Positions 8,725 to 19,482 are shown, counted from the stretch's first letter. The stretch: DNA of 64,000 bases from Paracoccus versutus (GCF_000763885.1 NZ_JRKO01000007.1:1-64000), one strand, 5' to 3'. Notes: a model not told the origin generated them from the letters alone. A program made the numbers and translations.

Positions 8725-8739
8725 GCCACGACCGATTGA

Positions 8740-9750
8740 TTAACGCTCCACCGCATCATCGCGCAGCCAGCGATGCAGGACGTCGGGGCCGATCCGGCGC
8801 GTCTCGGCCAGCCGGAAACGCGGCGCATCGGCCAGGCGCCCCAGCCCCAGCGCGCCGATTCCGGCGCGGCCGTCGCCGCCCAGCACCACCCCGGCGCTAT
8901 AGCCGATCAGCTGATCGACCAGCCCCGCGCGCAACAGGCTAGCCGCCAGCACCCCGCCGCCTTCGCAAAGGACACGGGTCAGGCCACGGACGCCCAGTTC
9001 GGCCATGACATCCTCGGGGCGGCCGGCGAGCTGCCACAGCGGGCCATGCTCCGGCCCCTCATCCGGCAGGTCGGGCAAGGGGCGCGACGAGACCACGATC
9101 CGCACCGGCTGCCGCACCGGGCCGAAGCCGCGCACGTTCAGCCCCGGCCGGTCGGCGCGCGCCGTCTCGCCGCCGACCATCACCGCGTCATGGCCCAGGC
9201 GCAGGGCATGGACATGGCGGCGGGCCTCGGCCCCGGTGATCCACTGGCTTTCGCCCGAGGCGGTGGCGATGCGGCCGTCGAAGCTGGCGCCCAGCTTCAG
9301 CGTCAGCATCGGCCGGCCGCGCTGGATGCGGCTGAGGAAACCGCGCTGCACCGCGCGGGCCTCGGCCTCGCAGATGCCTTCGGTCACGTCGATGCCGGCC
9401 GCGCGCAGGATGGCATGGCCGCGGCCGGCCACGCGCGGGTCGGGATCGGTCAGGGCGGTGACGACGCGGGCGATGCCGGCGCGGACCAGCGCCTCGGCGC
9501 AGGGCGGGGTCTTGCCGTGATGGGCGCAGGGCTCCAGCGTGACATAGGCGGTGGCGCCGCGCGCCGCCTCGCCGGCCTGGGCCAGCGCCATGACCTCGGC
9601 ATGGGGGCGGCCGCCGGGCTGGGTCCAGCCGCGCCCGACCACCGCGCCGTCGCGCAGCAGGACGCAGCCCACCGCCGGATTGGGCCAGACATTGCCCAGG
9701 CCGCGCCGCGCCAGCGCCAGCGCATGGCGCATGTGGCGGCGGTCGGTCAC
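8740..9750 (-). CDS. ribD: Bifunctional riboflavin deaminase/reductase
   Basis: A 336-residue enzyme converting diaminohydroxyphosphoribosylaminopyrimidine to the reduced, deaminated ribityl intermediate. The N-terminal cytidine-deaminase-like domain has the zinc site: HAEVMAL (catalytic Glu) and [13 protein letters not shown]. The C-terminal reductase domain has [32 protein letters not shown] and a [10 protein letters not shown] cofactor loop. It begins at a GTG overlapping the nrdR stop by 4 bases (GTGA), so the two are co-translated. The next expected riboflavin gene, ribE, lies 4.9 kb further on, beyond the oppositely oriented capsule genes. Confidence 0.96.
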   Translation of the reverse strand: MTDRRHMRHALALARRGLGNVWPNPAVGCVLLRDGAVVGRGWTQPGGRPHAEVMALAQAGEAARGATAYVTLEPCAHHGKTPPCAEALVRAGIARVVTALTDPDPRVAGRGHAILRAAGIDVTEGICEAEARAVQRGFLSRIQRGRPMLTLKLGASFDGRIATASGESQWITGAEARRHVHALRLGHDAVMVGGETARADRPGLNVRGFGPVRQPVRIVVSSRPLPDLPDEGPEHGPLWQLAGRPEDVMAELGVRGLTRVLCEGGGVLAASLLRAGLVDQLIGYSAGVVLGGDGRAGIGALGLGRLADAPRFRLAETRRIGPDVLHRWLRDDAVER

Positions 9751-10211
9751 TCCTCGACCGTCTGCGGGCGCAGCTCGGACACGAACTTGTCGAAATCGTC
9801 CGCCGCCTGGAAGTTCTTGTAGACGCTGGCGAAGCGGACATAGGAAACGGTGTCGATCCGGGCCAGCGTCTCCATCACGATCTCGCCGATGACCTTCGAG
9901 GGGATGTCGGTGTCGCCCATGCTTTCCAGCCGGCGCACGATGCCCGAGATCATCTGGTCGATGCGCTCGGGGTCGATCGGGCGCTTCTGCATGGCGATGC
10001 GGATCGAGCGCTCCAGCTTGGCGCGGTCGAAATCCTCGCGCCTTCCGCTGGACTTGACCACGACCAGGTCGCGCAGCTGCACCCGCTCATAGGTGGTGAA
10101 GCGGCCGCCGCAGGCCGGGCAGAAGCGGCGTCGGCGGATCGCCACGTTGTCTTCGGCCGGACGCGAATCCTTGACCTGCGTATCGACATTTCCACAGAAA
10201 GGACAGCGCAT
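9747..10211 (-). CDS. nrdR: Transcriptional repressor NrdR
   Basis: A 154-residue repressor of ribonucleotide reductase genes that senses ATP/dATP. The zinc ribbon has MRCPFC at the start and [14 protein letters not shown] at about 31-44. It is followed by the ATP-cone ([20 protein letters not shown], the tail [11 protein letters not shown] and [10 protein letters not shown]). The ATG at 10211 places MRCPFC at the N-terminus as in the family; an upstream in-frame TTG adds five unneeded residues. NrdR upstream of ribD is a common alphaproteobacterial pairing. Confidence 0.97.
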   Translation of the reverse strand: MRCPFCGNVDTQVKDSRPAEDNVAIRRRRFCPACGGRFTTYERVQLRDLVVVKSSGRREDFDRAKLERSIRIAMQKRPIDPERIDQMISGIVRRLESMGDTDIPSKVIGEIVMETLARIDTVSYVRFASVYKNFQAADDFDKFVSELRPQTVEE

Positions 10212-10281
10212 CCCTTGTTCCCCCAAAGCCCCGGACCCCTGCCAGTATAGGCAAGCCCAAACCGCTTGGGTAGTGCGTTGA

Positions 10282-11583
<1,302 letters not shown>

Positions 11584-11603
11584 TCCGTCGCAAGCCTGCA
11601 ATC

Positions 11604-11635
11604 GGGCCGCCGCGAGCGATCGCGGCGGCCCTTTT
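11604..11635 (+). terminator. Intrinsic terminator after the TRAP receptor gene
   Basis: A perfect 12-base stem (GGGCCGCCGCGA at 11604-11615 and its complement at 11620-11631) with a GCGA loop is followed by TTTT. It lies 21 bases after the receptor stop. The T run is only on the plus strand, so the element stops rightward transcription before the convergent permease operon. Confidence 0.88.
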
Positions 11636-11685
11636 CGTTGCGGGGCGCGGGGGGCGAAGGCGGGCGGGAAACCCGCCCAGCCCGA

Positions 11686-13560
11686 TCAGTTCCCCGCCGG
11701 CTGTTGCGGGGCGGTCAGGCCCGGCGGCGGGCCGGACAGCGCCCCCAGCCCGTCCTGCGGCGCGGCCGGGGCCGGGGCCGGGGCAGTCGCCCCATCCGCC
11801 GGCGCGGCCGGCGCAGCGGGGGTGCCGAAGTTCGGCGCCCCGCCCAGGCCGCCCGGCGCGGGAATGCCGCCCGGCGCGGCGGTTCCGGGCGCGGCCGGCT
11901 GGCCGAAGGGATCGCCCAGCCCGCCGAGGCCGCCAAGCCCGCCAAGCCCGCCGCCCGAGGGGATCTCGATCCTGACGTTCGAGGTATCGACCGGCGCGCC
12001 CTTGTAGTGCATGACCAGTCCGGGGAAGGTCATGACGATGCCGACCATGACCAGCTGGATGCAGACATAGGGCACCGCGCCCCAATAGATCTGCCCGGTG
12101 GTCACCGGCTGCATCATCTGCCCCGTCACCTTGTCGCGATAGGGCGATTTCGGCGCCACCGAGCGCAGGAAGAACAGCGAGAAGCCGAAGGGCGGGTGCA
12201 TGAAGCTGGTCTGCATGTTCACCCCCAGCAGCACGCCGAACCAGATCAGGTCGATGCCCATCGCCTGCGCCGCCGGCGCCAGCAGCGGCACGATGATGAA
12301 CGCCAGCTCGAAGAAGTCGAGGAAGAAGGCCAGCAAAAAGACCAGCACCGACACGGCGATCAGGAAGCCGTATTCGCCGCCGGGCAGCGAGGTCAGCAGA
12401 TGCTCGACCCAGATATGCCCGTTCACGCCGTAGAAGGTCAGCGAGAAGACCCGCGCCCCGATCAGGATGAACATGACGAAGGCCGACAGCCGCGTCGTCG
12501 CCAGAAGCGCCTGGCGGATCACGTCATAGCTGAGCCGCCCCTTGACCCCGGCCAGCAGCAGCGCGCCGACCGCACCCATGGCCCCGCCCTCGGTGGGGGT
12601 GGCGATGCCCAGGAAGATCGTGCCCAGCACCAGGAAGATCAGCGCCAGCGGCGGGATCAGCACGATGACGACCTGCTGCGCCAGCCGCGACATCAGGTTG
12701 ATCTTCAACGCCCGGTCCAGAAGCGCCAGAACATAGATCACGATCACCGCCAGCGAGGGGGCGAGGATGTCGGCATCCTTGCCATGGGTCGGGTAGAGCC
12801 AGCGGAAGGCCAGCCAGGCCATGCCCACGGTCAGCGCCAGCGCCACCAGCAGCGAGGTGACGCCCGAGCCCAGCGTCCGCGCCTCTTTCGGCAGGGCCGG
12901 CAGGCTGTTCGGCCGGATGAACGACATGACGAAGATATAGGACATGTAGATCCCGGTCAGCACCAGGCCGGGGATCAGCGCGCCCTTGTACATGTCGCCC
13001 ACCGAACGGCCGAGCTGGTCGGCCAGCACGATCAGCACCAGCGAGGGCGGGATGATCTGCGCCAGAGTCCCCGAGGCCGCGATGGTGCCCGAGGCGATGC
13101 GCCGGTCATAGCCATAGCGCAGCATGATCGGCAGCGAGATCAGCCCCATGGCGATGACCGAGGCCGCGACCACGCCGGTCGTCGCCGCCAGCAGCGCGCC
13201 GACGATGATCACCGCATAGGCCAGGCCGCCGCGGATCGGGCCGAAAAGCTGGCCCACCGTGTCCAGCAGGTCCTCGGCCATGCCGGATTTCTCCAGCACG
13301 ATGCCCATGAAGGTGAAGAAGGGAATGGCCAGCAATGTCTCGTTCGACATCACCCCCCATAACCGCTCGGGCATGGCGTTCAGCAGGGGCCAGCTGAGGT
13401 TGATGTTGCCGCCCGACAGCGGTGCCAGTTCGACGCCGATGACGAAGAACAAAAGCCCGTTCGCCGCCAGCGCGAAAGCCACCGGATAACCGAAGAGCAG
13501 GAAGATCACCAGCGAGGCGAACATGATCGGCGCCATGTTCTGCGCGATGAAGATCATCAT
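11686..13560 (-). CDS. TRAP transporter large permease (DctM) with a long low-complexity tail
   Basis: A 624-residue inner-membrane protein. The first ~530 residues are a normal DctM core of repeated membrane helices with MSNETLLAIPFFTFMG, GGLAYAVIIVGALLAATTG, the PPSLVLIVLADQLG re-entrant region and TPTEGGAMGAVGAL. Residues ~535-624 form an extra soluble tail made almost only of Gly, Pro and Ala (GGLGGLGGLGGLGDPFG, then repeated APGG and PAAP units), which family members usually lack. The start overlaps the dctQ stop by 4 bases (ATGA). Together with DctQ and the TakP-like receptor it should import an organic acid with Na+. Confidence 0.94.
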   Translation of the reverse strand: MMIFIAQNMAPIMFASLVIFLLFGYPVAFALAANGLLFFVIGVELAPLSGGNINLSWPLLNAMPERLWGVMSNETLLAIPFFTFMGIVLEKSGMAEDLLDTVGQLFGPIRGGLAYAVIIVGALLAATTGVVAASVIAMGLISLPIMLRYGYDRRIASGTIAASGTLAQIIPPSLVLIVLADQLGRSVGDMYKGALIPGLVLTGIYMSYIFVMSFIRPNSLPALPKEARTLGSGVTSLLVALALTVGMAWLAFRWLYPTHGKDADILAPSLAVIVIYVLALLDRALKINLMSRLAQQVVIVLIPPLALIFLVLGTIFLGIATPTEGGAMGAVGALLLAGVKGRLSYDVIRQALLATTRLSAFVMFILIGARVFSLTFYGVNGHIWVEHLLTSLPGGEYGFLIAVSVLVFLLAFFLDFFELAFIIVPLLAPAAQAMGIDLIWFGVLLGVNMQTSFMHPPFGFSLFFLRSVAPKSPYRDKVTGQMMQPVTTGQIYWGAVPYVCIQLVMVGIVMTFPGLVMHYKGAPVDTSNVRIEIPSGGGLGGLGGLGGLGDPFGQPAAPGTAAPGGIPAPGGLGGAPNFGTPAAPAAPADGATAPAPAPAAPQDGLGALSGPPPGLTAPQQPAGN

Positions 13561-14180
13561 TTGCGGGACTCCCCGTCCTTCGTCTCGTCCTCGATCGCGG
13601 CCGTCATCTCGCGCACCATGATCTCGCCCTCCATGGCGGCGGCCTCATGGGCCGAGACGAAGGGGTTGGGATCCTCGATGATGCCGCGCATGACGGCGAT
13701 CTTCTTGATGATCTCGGAAATGCCCTGGAAGAACAGCATGACGAAGCCGGCCAGCAGCAGCATCTTGGCCGGCCACAGCACCAGCCCGCCGGCATTGGTC
13801 GAGACCTCGCCGCGGTAGTAGGAGCGCATCGCCCAGGGGTAGAGATACCAGATCATCAGCGTGACGAAGGGCATCAGGAAGAACACATGCCCGATCAGGT
13901 CGATCCAGTGCTGGCGGCGGCGGCGCCACATGCCATAGATGATGTCGATGCGGATATGCTCGTTCTCCTTCAGCGTATAGGCCGCGGCGCCCAGGAAGGC
14001 GGCGCCATAGAGATACCATTGCAACTCCAGCCAGGCATTGGACGAGGTGTTCAGCACCTTGCGGATGACCGCATTCCCGGCGCTGACCAGCACGGCGACC
14101 AGGATCAGCCAGCTTGCGCCGCGGCCGATGACCGAATTGACGCGGTCGATGCCGCGAGAAAGCCCCAGCAGGGCACCCAT
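13557..14180 (-). CDS. TRAP transporter small permease (DctQ)
   Basis: A 207-residue inner-membrane protein with four hydrophobic helices, as expected of DctQ, which pairs with DctM. Key blocks are SWLILVAVLVSAGNAVIRKV, LELQWYLYGAAFLGAAAYTL and NEHIRIDIIYG. The C-terminal ~45 residues are acidic and cytoplasmic. The ATG at 14180 is chosen because GGGGAGG lies about 10 bases upstream; the open frame before it is Arg-rich nonsense. It begins the permease operon and overlaps dctM by 4 bases. About 130 bases separate it from cobS. Confidence 0.93.
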   Translation of the reverse strand: MGALLGLSRGIDRVNSVIGRGASWLILVAVLVSAGNAVIRKVLNTSSNAWLELQWYLYGAAFLGAAAYTLKENEHIRIDIIYGMWRRRRQHWIDLIGHVFFLMPFVTLMIWYLYPWAMRSYYRGEVSTNAGGLVLWPAKMLLLAGFVMLFFQGISEIIKKIAVMRGIIEDPNPFVSAHEAAAMEGEIMVREMTAAIEDETKDGESRK

Positions 14181-14314
14181 ATGAAAAACCTCCCCAAAAC
14201 AATGGCCGCCCCTTGCCGTGGCGGCGGCGGATAATCCCCACCTTTCATGTAGCCGTTTGGTATGAGTGAAGTGCAAAAACCCGTCAAGAAAAAGGCGACG
14301 CGACGTAACGGCGC

Positions 14315-15082
14315 TTAGGCAAGGGCGGCCAGCGCCACCAGCCCGGCCGTCTCGCCCGCCTGTTGCATGGCGCCCAGCACGTCGCCGGTCTGGCCGCCAA
14401 GCGCCCGCAGGGCCCGGCGCGCCAGCCAAAGCTGCGCCGCCGCCACCGCCGCGGCCAGCACCAGCCAGCCCGCCGCCGGATGCGGCAGGCCAAGCGCCGG
14501 CAGCATCAGCGCCGCGGCTCCCAGCGCCAGGGCGGCGAGCATCGCGCCGCGCGTCGGCCGCCCCGCCGCATGGCCCAGCCCGTCGCGGCGCGCAGGCGGC
14601 ATCAGCCCCAGCCCCAGCGCCATCCCCGCACGCGAGGCCGCCGCCAGCCCGGCCACGGCCGCCGCGGCCAGCCAGGGCTGGGCGACCAGCGCCGCAATCG
14701 CCGCCACGCGCAGTCCCGTGACCAGGACCAGCGCCAGCACGCCATAGCTGCCGATGCGGGAATCGCGCATGATCTCCAGCCGGCGCTCACGGGTCGCGCC
14801 GCCGCTGCCATCGGCGCAATCGGCCAGCCCGTCCTCGTGCAGCGCGCCGGTGGCAAGGATCATGGCGCCGACCGCCAGAAGCGCCGCGACCATCCCCGGT
14901 AGCCCGGCAAGGGCGGCCAGCCCCAGCACGGCGGCACCGATGAACCCCACGGCAAGCCCCACCAGCGGAAAGGCCCAGGCCGCCTGCGCCAGCGTCGGCG
15001 GCGAGGCGGGCAGAAGCCGCCCCACGGGCAGCCGGGTCAGCCAGACCAGCGCCAGCGCCGCCTGCGCCAGAAGCCTAGCCAA
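14315..15082 (-). CDS. cobS: Adenosylcobinamide-GDP ribazoletransferase (cobalamin synthase)
   Basis: A 255-residue integral membrane enzyme joining adenosylcobinamide-GDP to alpha-ribazole in the last assembly step of vitamin B12. Diagnostic are WLTRLPVG near the start, the acidic cluster GALHEDGLADCADGSGG (about 78-95), the RLEIMRDSRIGSYG motif and the late GGQTGDVLGA motif. Many Ala/Leu helices fill the rest. The likely start is a TTG at 15082 overlapping the cobT stop by 8 bases; a start a few codons later cannot be excluded. It ends the cobU-cobT-cobS operon. Confidence 0.94.
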   Translation of the reverse strand: MARLLAQAALALVWLTRLPVGRLLPASPPTLAQAAWAFPLVGLAVGFIGAAVLGLAALAGLPGMVAALLAVGAMILATGALHEDGLADCADGSGGATRERRLEIMRDSRIGSYGVLALVLVTGLRVAAIAALVAQPWLAAAAVAGLAAASRAGMALGLGLMPPARRDGLGHAAGRPTRGAMLAALALGAAALMLPALGLPHPAAGWLVLAAAVAAAQLWLARRALRALGGQTGDVLGAMQQAGETAGLVALAALA

Positions 15083-16031
15083 TCCCGGCCTCGGCGAATG
15101 TGGCCATGCCGTTGTGGCATTCCAGCGCCGCGCGCAGGATCATCAGCGCCACCGCCGCGCCCGAGCCCTCGCCCAGCCGCATGTCCAGCGTCACCACCGG
15201 CTTTTTCTGCATCACCGCGACCAGCCGGCGGTGGCCCGGCTCGGCGCTTTCATGGCCGATCAGGCAATGGTCCAGCGCGTTGCGGTCGTTGACCAGCAAC
15301 ACGCCCGCCGCCGCCGAGCAGATGAACCCGTCCAGGATCACCGGGATGCCCAGTTCGCGCGCGCGGATCACCGCGCCGCAGATCGCCGCCTGCTCGCGCC
15401 CGCCATAGGAGCCCAGGATCGAGGCCGCCGTCGCCGCGCCCTTGTGCCGCTTGAGCCCGGCCTCGACGGCGGCGATCTTGCGGGCCAGCACCTCGTCGTC
15501 GGCGCCGGTGCCGGGGCCGACCCAATCCTCGGCCGTGCCGCCGAAGGTCGCCGCCGCCAGCGCCGCCGCGACGGTGGAATTGCCGATCCCCATCTCGCCC
15601 AGCAAGATCACGTCGGCCTGCGCGTCCACGGCGTTCTTGCCGGTCTGGATGGCGGCGACCAGGTCGTCGACCTCCATCGCCATACCTTGGGTGAAATCGC
15701 CGGTCGGCCGGTCCAGGTCCAGCGCGATCACCTGCAATTCAGCGCCGGAGAGCCGGCAAAGCTGGTTGATCGCCGCGCCGCCCTGGCGGAAATTCTCGAC
15801 CATCTGGGCGGTGACTTCGACCGGGAAGGGGTTCACGCCCTGCTGGGTGACGCCGTGGTTGCCGGCAAAGACCAGCGCCTGCGCGCGCTCGATCCGCGGG
15901 CGCTCGCGCCCCTGCCAGCCGGCCATGAACACCGCCAGTTCCTCGAGCCGGCCCAGAGAGCCGGGGGGCTTGGTCAGTTGGTCCTGGCGGTCGCGGGCGG
16001 CGGCGGCGGCGGATTGATCGAACTCTTTCAC
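15075..16031 (-). CDS. cobT: Nicotinate-nucleotide-dimethylbenzimidazole phosphoribosyltransferase
   Basis: A 318-residue enzyme making alpha-ribazole phosphate, the lower ligand of cobalamin. Signatures are LTKPPGSLGRLEELA near the N-terminus, FAGNHGVTQQGVNPFP, LLGEMGIGNSTVAAAL, WVGPGTG and LDMRLGEGSGAA, with the catalytic glutamate in that last block. The start is a GTG at 16031 that overlaps the cobU stop by 4 bases and is preceded by GAGGG; upstream codons in this frame belong to cobU read out of frame. Confidence 0.96.
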   Translation of the reverse strand: MKEFDQSAAAAARDRQDQLTKPPGSLGRLEELAVFMAGWQGRERPRIERAQALVFAGNHGVTQQGVNPFPVEVTAQMVENFRQGGAAINQLCRLSGAELQVIALDLDRPTGDFTQGMAMEVDDLVAAIQTGKNAVDAQADVILLGEMGIGNSTVAAALAAATFGGTAEDWVGPGTGADDEVLARKIAAVEAGLKRHKGAATAASILGSYGGREQAAICGAVIRARELGIPVILDGFICSAAAGVLLVNDRNALDHCLIGHESAEPGHRRLVAVMQKKPVVTLDMRLGEGSGAAVALMILRAALECHNGMATFAEAGIG

Positions 16032-16561
16032 GGTGTCCCTCTTTGCGGTTTGAGGCGCAGCGGCAGGCCGCTGACGGCCATCCAGACCTCGTCGGCGATC
16101 CCGGCCACGGCCTGGTTCATCCAGCCATGCTCGTCCCGAAAGCGGCGGGCAAGCGCGTTTTCGGGCACGATGCCCAGTCCCAGCTCGTTCGTCACCACGA
16201 CCACCGGGCTTTTCTGTGCATCCAGCGCCCGGCAAAGCGCGCGGACATGCGGGCCGGGCTGGCCCTCGGCCATGACGTTGGACAGCCACAGCGTCAGGCA
16301 ATCGACCAGCCGCACCCCCTGCCCGTCCGTGCGCGCCAGCGCGCCGGCCAGGTTGTGCGGCTCTTCGATCGTGCGCCAGCCGTCGCTGCCGCGCCGGTCG
16401 CGGTGCAAGCCGATGCGCTGCGCCATCTCGTCGTCCCAAGCCTCGGCCGTGGCGATATAGATGCGCCCGCCCTCATGGTCGGCGGCGATGGATTCGGCCA
16501 GGGCGGACTTGCCCGAGCGGGCGCCGCCAGTGACCAGGGTGATGCGCGGGTGCTTGCTCAT
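16028..16561 (-). CDS. cobU: Adenosylcobinamide kinase / guanylyltransferase
   Basis: A 177-residue bifunctional enzyme (CobU, called CobP in alphaproteobacteria) that phosphorylates adenosylcobinamide and transfers GMP to it. The P-loop VTGGARSGKS is at residues 10-19, the catalytic-histidine region is HRDRRGSDGWRTIEEP, and DCLTLWLSNVM plus VTNELGLGIVPENALAR follow in family order. It is the first gene of the cob operon, with a 106-base gap to the divergent HugZ-like gene. No cobalamin riboswitch could be recognised in that gap. Confidence 0.96.
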   Translation of the reverse strand: MSKHPRITLVTGGARSGKSALAESIAADHEGGRIYIATAEAWDDEMAQRIGLHRDRRGSDGWRTIEEPHNLAGALARTDGQGVRLVDCLTLWLSNVMAEGQPGPHVRALCRALDAQKSPVVVVTNELGLGIVPENALARRFRDEHGWMNQAVAGIADEVWMAVSGLPLRLKPQRGTP

Positions 16562-16667
16562 GAAGCTGTTGTTTCACAAGGCCGGGCGCTGCGAAAGCCG
16601 GAAAACGCCGCGGCTGTCTTACAGGTTCCGGTTGCCTGCCGGGCCGCGGCCGGCGCAGCATGCGGCC

Positions 16668-17153
16668 ATGAAGATCGACCCGATTCGCGAAACCACCGAC
16701 GAGGCCCGCACCCTTGCCCGGCAATTGCTGGAGGGGGCGCGCCATGCCAGCCTGGGCACGCTCGACCCCGATACGGGGGTGCCGCTGGTCACGCGCATCG
16801 CGCTGCAGACCGATGCGGATGGCGCGCCGCTTGCGCTGCTTTCGGGGCTTGCCGCGCATACGCGGGCGCTGGCGGCCGATCCGCGCGCCGGGCTGCTGAT
16901 TGCGGCCGAGACCGCCAGGGGCGACGCCATGACCCATGCCCGCCTGTCGATCCTTGGCCGTGCCGCCCCGGTCGCACCGGACGCGGCGCGCCGCGCCCGC
17001 TGGCTGGCACGCGATCCCAAGGCCAAGGTCTATCTGGACCTGCCGGATTTCCGCTTCTGGCGGATCGAGCCGATCTCGGCCCTGCTGAACGCGGGCTTCG
17101 GCCAGGCGTTCCGGCTGCTGCCGCCGGACATGCTGAAACCCCCGGCGGAATGA
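16668..17153 (+). CDS. HugZ-like FMN-binding split-barrel protein
   Basis: A 161-residue protein of the pyridoxamine-phosphate-oxidase-like split-barrel fold. The N-terminal half has ARHASLGTLDPDTGVPLVTR (beta-barrel entry), PLALLSGLAAHTRALAADPR and LTLLG-like strands (LSILGRAAPV). The ending DFRFWRIEPISALLNAGFGQA matches the heme-utilisation (HugZ/HutZ) subgroup, where the C-terminal part contacts heme or flavin. The ATG at 16668 fits the family start; the open frame extends far upstream but there overlaps cobU. Specific function (heme oxygenation or a generic flavin role) is not decided by sequence. Confidence 0.85.
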   Translation: MKIDPIRETTDEARTLARQLLEGARHASLGTLDPDTGVPLVTRIALQTDADGAPLALLSGLAAHTRALAADPRAGLLIAAETARGDAMTHARLSILGRAAPVAPDAARRARWLARDPKAKVYLDLPDFRFWRIEPISALLNAGFGQAFRLLPPDMLKPPAE

Positions 17154-17187
17154 TCCGCCGAGGGCAAAGGCCGGCATAAGGGGGGCG

Positions 17188-19482
17188 TCAGTCGGGGTTG
17201 TCCATGCGCAGCCGCAGGCTGACCGAGCCGCGCACCGCCGCGCCCCAGTTCAGCGCAACCTGTTGCCGCGTGGTTCCCAGCGCGGTCTGCACCCAGGGCA
17301 TCTCGGACACGCGGGCATTGGCGGCATTGGTGATCTGGCTGGTGGCGATGATGGACTGGACGTTGCGCACCCAGCCGTTGAAGGGCAGCGCCTGGTCCAC
17401 CGTCACCAGCCAGCGGTTCGAGGCGCTGGCCTGGTTATGCGCCACGTCGACCGGGTTGGCGACATAGCTGTTCACGCCGTTGAACATGTTGCCCTGGAAC
17501 TGGATGTTGCGCATGCGCTGATAGTTCATGTCGGCGAATGTGGTGTCCACCTTCTCGATCCGGGCGATCTTGTTGAACAGCGACTTGAACACATTGCCCA
17601 TCACCGCAAGCCCGTGGATGAAATGGCCGCTGCCATAGGGCTTGACCACCAGCCAGTTGAAGCCCAGCGTCGTGTTCGAGGCCAGGAAGGTGTTGCCGGT
17701 GACGGTCAGCCCGCCAAAGGAATATTCCTCGCCGTCGAAATTCGGATAGGGGTCATGCTCGTTCGTCCATTCGATCGAGCAATTGTCGATATAGTTCCCG
17801 GTCACGGTCGCCTGCAGGTTGGTCTGGGTCAGCACCAGCCCGCCGAAGCGCACGCCGTTCTGGGCATTGTCGCCCTGGAACCAGTGATTGCCCTCGATCA
17901 TGTGGCCGCCGCCGTTCATCACCGCGAAATGCGCGAAGCGGATGAAGCGGCTGTGGCGGATCTTGGCGTCGTTGTTGTTGACGTTCAGCGCGACGGTGGT
18001 GCGGTTCTGCGCCAGGTCGCCCATCTCGTTGGACAGGAACTCGCAGCGGTCCACCAGCATCCCCTGGCAGGACGAGCCGATCGAGGTGATGCCGCGATCC
18101 CTGGGCCGGGTGAAGTAGCAGTCGCGGAAACAGTTCATGTTGCCGGTCTTGGCCAGCATGACGCCGCTGGCATTGCCCTCCAGCAGGAACTCGATGTCGT
18201 CGAAGTTGAATCGGCTCAGATGCTCCATCCCCGAGAAATCGAAGGCATAGCGATAGCGGCTGAAGGTATAGTTGCGCGTGCCCGCCCCGCCGTAAAGCGG
18301 CTGCGACAGCGTCAGCGTCCCGGCGGCGACGTTCCGGGCCAGGACATAGACCTCGCGGCCGACGCCGTTGCCGGTGACGCGGGCGCCGACCTCGATATTG
18401 GCGATGTTGGCGACGGCCGAAAGCACCTGGGGCTGCGCCGGGTCATAGGTCGCGGCCGATGTCGCCGCCCGCGTATCCCAGGCCGGGCCGGGCACGATGC
18501 TGACCTGGCCATTGGCGATGACGCGGCGGTTGGCAAAGCTGGTCATGCCCGGCACCGCGTCCGAAATGCTGATCGGCTCGGCCAGATGCACGTTGCGGCC
18601 GCAAAGGTCCAGCACCGCATGGTCGGTAAAGCCCAGCAGCGCCTGCAGCGCCCGCTTCATCCCCTCGGTCTCGTCACCGAAGGCCGCGGCATAGGTCGGA
18701 AAGTCGAAGCTGCGCGTCAGCGACAGCCGCGCCGTGCGCGGCATGGCCAGCGTGCCGACGAAACGAACCGGCGAAGACAGGCTCAGGTCCGAGCCGATGC
18801 GATAGCTGCCCTCGGGCACCAGCACCTGCCGCCCGGCCGCGGCCTGGTCGGCGGCGAGGAAGGCGCCGCGGTCGTCGGTCGTCCCGTCGCCCATGGCGCC
18901 GAAATCGCGCACATCGACCCAGTCCAGCATCCCCGGCACGAAGGCGGCGGTCACGTCCTCGATCACGATGCTCTCGATGCGGATCGAGCCGTTGTTGTCC
19001 CCGGTCAGGTCCAACCCGAAATGGCCAAAGGCGGCGCTGCGTCCCCAGGCCATGTCCACGCCCTCGCGCCGGCCGGTGCCGACGATGGCCGAGACCTCGA
19101 CCACCTGCCCATAGCCCGGCAGCGTGACCGAAGGGCCGGTCTGCGGCACGCCCGCCACGTTGTTGCCCGCGGCATTGCCGGCAAAGGCGGCGATGCGCAC
19201 CTGCGGCAGGTTGCCGGCGATGGCCTTGACCCTGGCCGCGATGCGCAGATAGCTGCCGGGATTGATCGGCGTGCGCTGCATGTAGCGGATCTGCGTCACC
19301 GCCTCTTGCTTGAGGATTTCCAGGCAACTGCCGAAATCCTCGTCCGCCGGCACGATGGCCGCATTCGCCACCCCCGCCCAGGTCGGCGATCCCGCCCTGC
19401 CATCCGTCCGGGACCACTGATCCAGGCCCAGCCGGAAGGCGCGCGGCATCAACGACTGGTTGCCGATAATCGCAATGGTCAT
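17188..19482 (-). CDS. Large right-handed beta-helix protein (pectate-lyase-3 / GH28-like)
   Basis: A 764-residue protein with no classical signal peptide. Residues ~1-190 look like a carbohydrate-binding or capsid-attachment-like jelly roll (MPRAFRLGLDQWSRTDG; LDLTGDNNGSIRIESIVIED). At about 192 comes VRDFGAMGDGTTDDRGAFLAA, the hallmark opening of the pectate_lyase_3 family. Then follow many irregular beta-helix rungs rich in Asn/Gly (FRDCYFTRP, VTGNYIDNCS, VTGNTFLASN, VMGNVFKSLF), ending in a sandwich-like domain. Such proteins serve as polysaccharide depolymerases or tailspike-like enzymes. It stands alone between a HugZ-like gene and lysK; substrate and export route are unknown. Confidence 0.85.
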   Translation of the reverse strand: MTIAIIGNQSLMPRAFRLGLDQWSRTDGRAGSPTWAGVANAAIVPADEDFGSCLEILKQEAVTQIRYMQRTPINPGSYLRIAARVKAIAGNLPQVRIAAFAGNAAGNNVAGVPQTGPSVTLPGYGQVVEVSAIVGTGRREGVDMAWGRSAAFGHFGLDLTGDNNGSIRIESIVIEDVTAAFVPGMLDWVDVRDFGAMGDGTTDDRGAFLAADQAAAGRQVLVPEGSYRIGSDLSLSSPVRFVGTLAMPRTARLSLTRSFDFPTYAAAFGDETEGMKRALQALLGFTDHAVLDLCGRNVHLAEPISISDAVPGMTSFANRRVIANGQVSIVPGPAWDTRAATSAATYDPAQPQVLSAVANIANIEVGARVTGNGVGREVYVLARNVAAGTLTLSQPLYGGAGTRNYTFSRYRYAFDFSGMEHLSRFNFDDIEFLLEGNASGVMLAKTGNMNCFRDCYFTRPRDRGITSIGSSCQGMLVDRCEFLSNEMGDLAQNRTTVALNVNNNDAKIRHSRFIRFAHFAVMNGGGHMIEGNHWFQGDNAQNGVRFGGLVLTQTNLQATVTGNYIDNCSIEWTNEHDPYPNFDGEEYSFGGLTVTGNTFLASNTTLGFNWLVVKPYGSGHFIHGLAVMGNVFKSLFNKIARIEKVDTTFADMNYQRMRNIQFQGNMFNGVNSYVANPVDVAHNQASASNRWLVTVDQALPFNGWVRNVQSIIATSQITNAANARVSEMPWVQTALGTTRQQVALNWGAAVRGSVSLRLRMDNPD

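Noticed and set aside
16562-16667. Cobalamin riboswitch upstream of cobU
   Set aside because: The gap is too short and lacks a B12-box-like motif.
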